This document shows positions 13,770 to 13,906 of a stretch of DNA of 13,906 nt, one piece after another. Location: the NCBI GenBank assembly GCA_041744735.1, contig JBGTKH010000287.1, forward strand, positions 1-13,906. The letters are read 5' to 3'. A program made the position numbers and the translations under genes. Every line of letters begins with the position of its first letter. The first letter of the stretch is position 1. The notes beneath the pieces are model-generated. The model had not been told where the DNA came from, did no database searches, and was given only the letters and a program-made list of their open reading frames with translations. The DNA is from JBGTKH01 sp041744735. GTDB lineage: Bacteria; Planctomycetota; Planctomycetia; Pirellulales; Pirellulaceae.

Positions 13770-13906
13770 AGTGGACCCCGAAAACTGGTCGCGCGGTTAA
13801 GGTGTAAAATCGAAATCCTTACCCAGCAGTTTCAAGGAGGTCCAGGCGATGAGCAAGAGGCGTAGTCGGAAGCGGTATGAGGCGTCGTTTAAGGCGCGGG
13901 TGGCGT
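13767..13906 (+). mobile_element. IS3-family-like insertion sequence, left end, truncated by the window
   Basis: The left end begins TGAAGTGGACCCCGAAAACT, a terminal inverted repeat type I associate with IS3-family elements, which usually start with TG. Eighty-two bases later an orfA-like frame starts. The right end, orfB and any target duplication lie outside the window. The exact first base is inferred from the TG start and from the loss of coding sense in the upstream gene at this point. Confidence 0.75.
13849..13906 (+). CDS. IS3-like transposase OrfA, 3' partial
   Basis: AAGGAGG (13834-13840) lies 8 bases before the ATG at 13849. The visible 19 codons read MSKRRSRKRYEASFKARVA, the basic start followed by 'Y..SFKA.VA' of IS3-family OrfA proteins, whose N-terminal helix-turn-helix binds the IS ends. 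The rest, including the expected frameshift into the DDE transposase OrfB, is outside the window. Confidence 0.8.
   Translation, partial: MSKRRSRKRYEASFKARVA

Overview
The window looks like a chromosomal segment of a planctomycete (Planctomycetota, probably a Pirellula/Rhodopirellula relative). The evidence is the gene content, not a database match: a DUF1592/DUF1588/DUF1585 protein followed by a DUF1552 protein, exported WD40 and PQQ-like propellers, a sulfatase, an ECF sigma factor of the Rhodopirellula/Verrucomicrobium type with a FecR-like partner, and high GC. Every gene I support is on the + strand; the long minus-strand reading frames are high-GC shadows.

Region 1 (1-9044) is a tight run of six genes with gaps of at most about 50 bases: a 5'-truncated DUF1592-type protein with a CxxCH haem motif, a Tat-exported DUF1552 protein, a seven-blade WD40 protein, a secreted PQQ-like propeller, a secreted sulfatase, and a second, larger propeller that is a paralogue of the first. 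All five products whose N-terminus is visible carry an export signal or membrane anchor, so the cluster builds extracytoplasmic proteins. The sulfatase lies between the two paralogous propellers, which hints at joint work on a sulfated polymer; this is inference. The first gene carries an 83-base double-hairpin palindromic element read through in frame, which adds about 28 residues between two domains.

Region 2 (9045-9590) has no convincing gene. It contains a short ORF coupled to the preceding stop by ATGA, and about 200 bases with four imperfect copies of a short motif that can be read on both strands.

Region 3 (9591-13766) is a regulatory and effector unit: ECF sigma factor, membrane-bound FecR-like protein with two extra C-terminal beta modules, and a large exported G8-domain beta-helix protein resembling the animal hyaluronan-degrading CEMIP/TMEM2 family. 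A fourth gene follows with a good ribosome binding site and the start of a signal peptide, but it is cut after 16 codons.

Region 4 (13767-13906) is the left end of an IS3-like insertion sequence, with the first 19 codons of its orfA. The IS begins with TGA exactly in frame with the interrupted gene, so the IS end itself supplies the stop codon. The best candidates for follow-up are the in-frame palindromic element, the sigma/FecR/G8 unit with its IS-broken last gene, and the repeat-bearing spacer.
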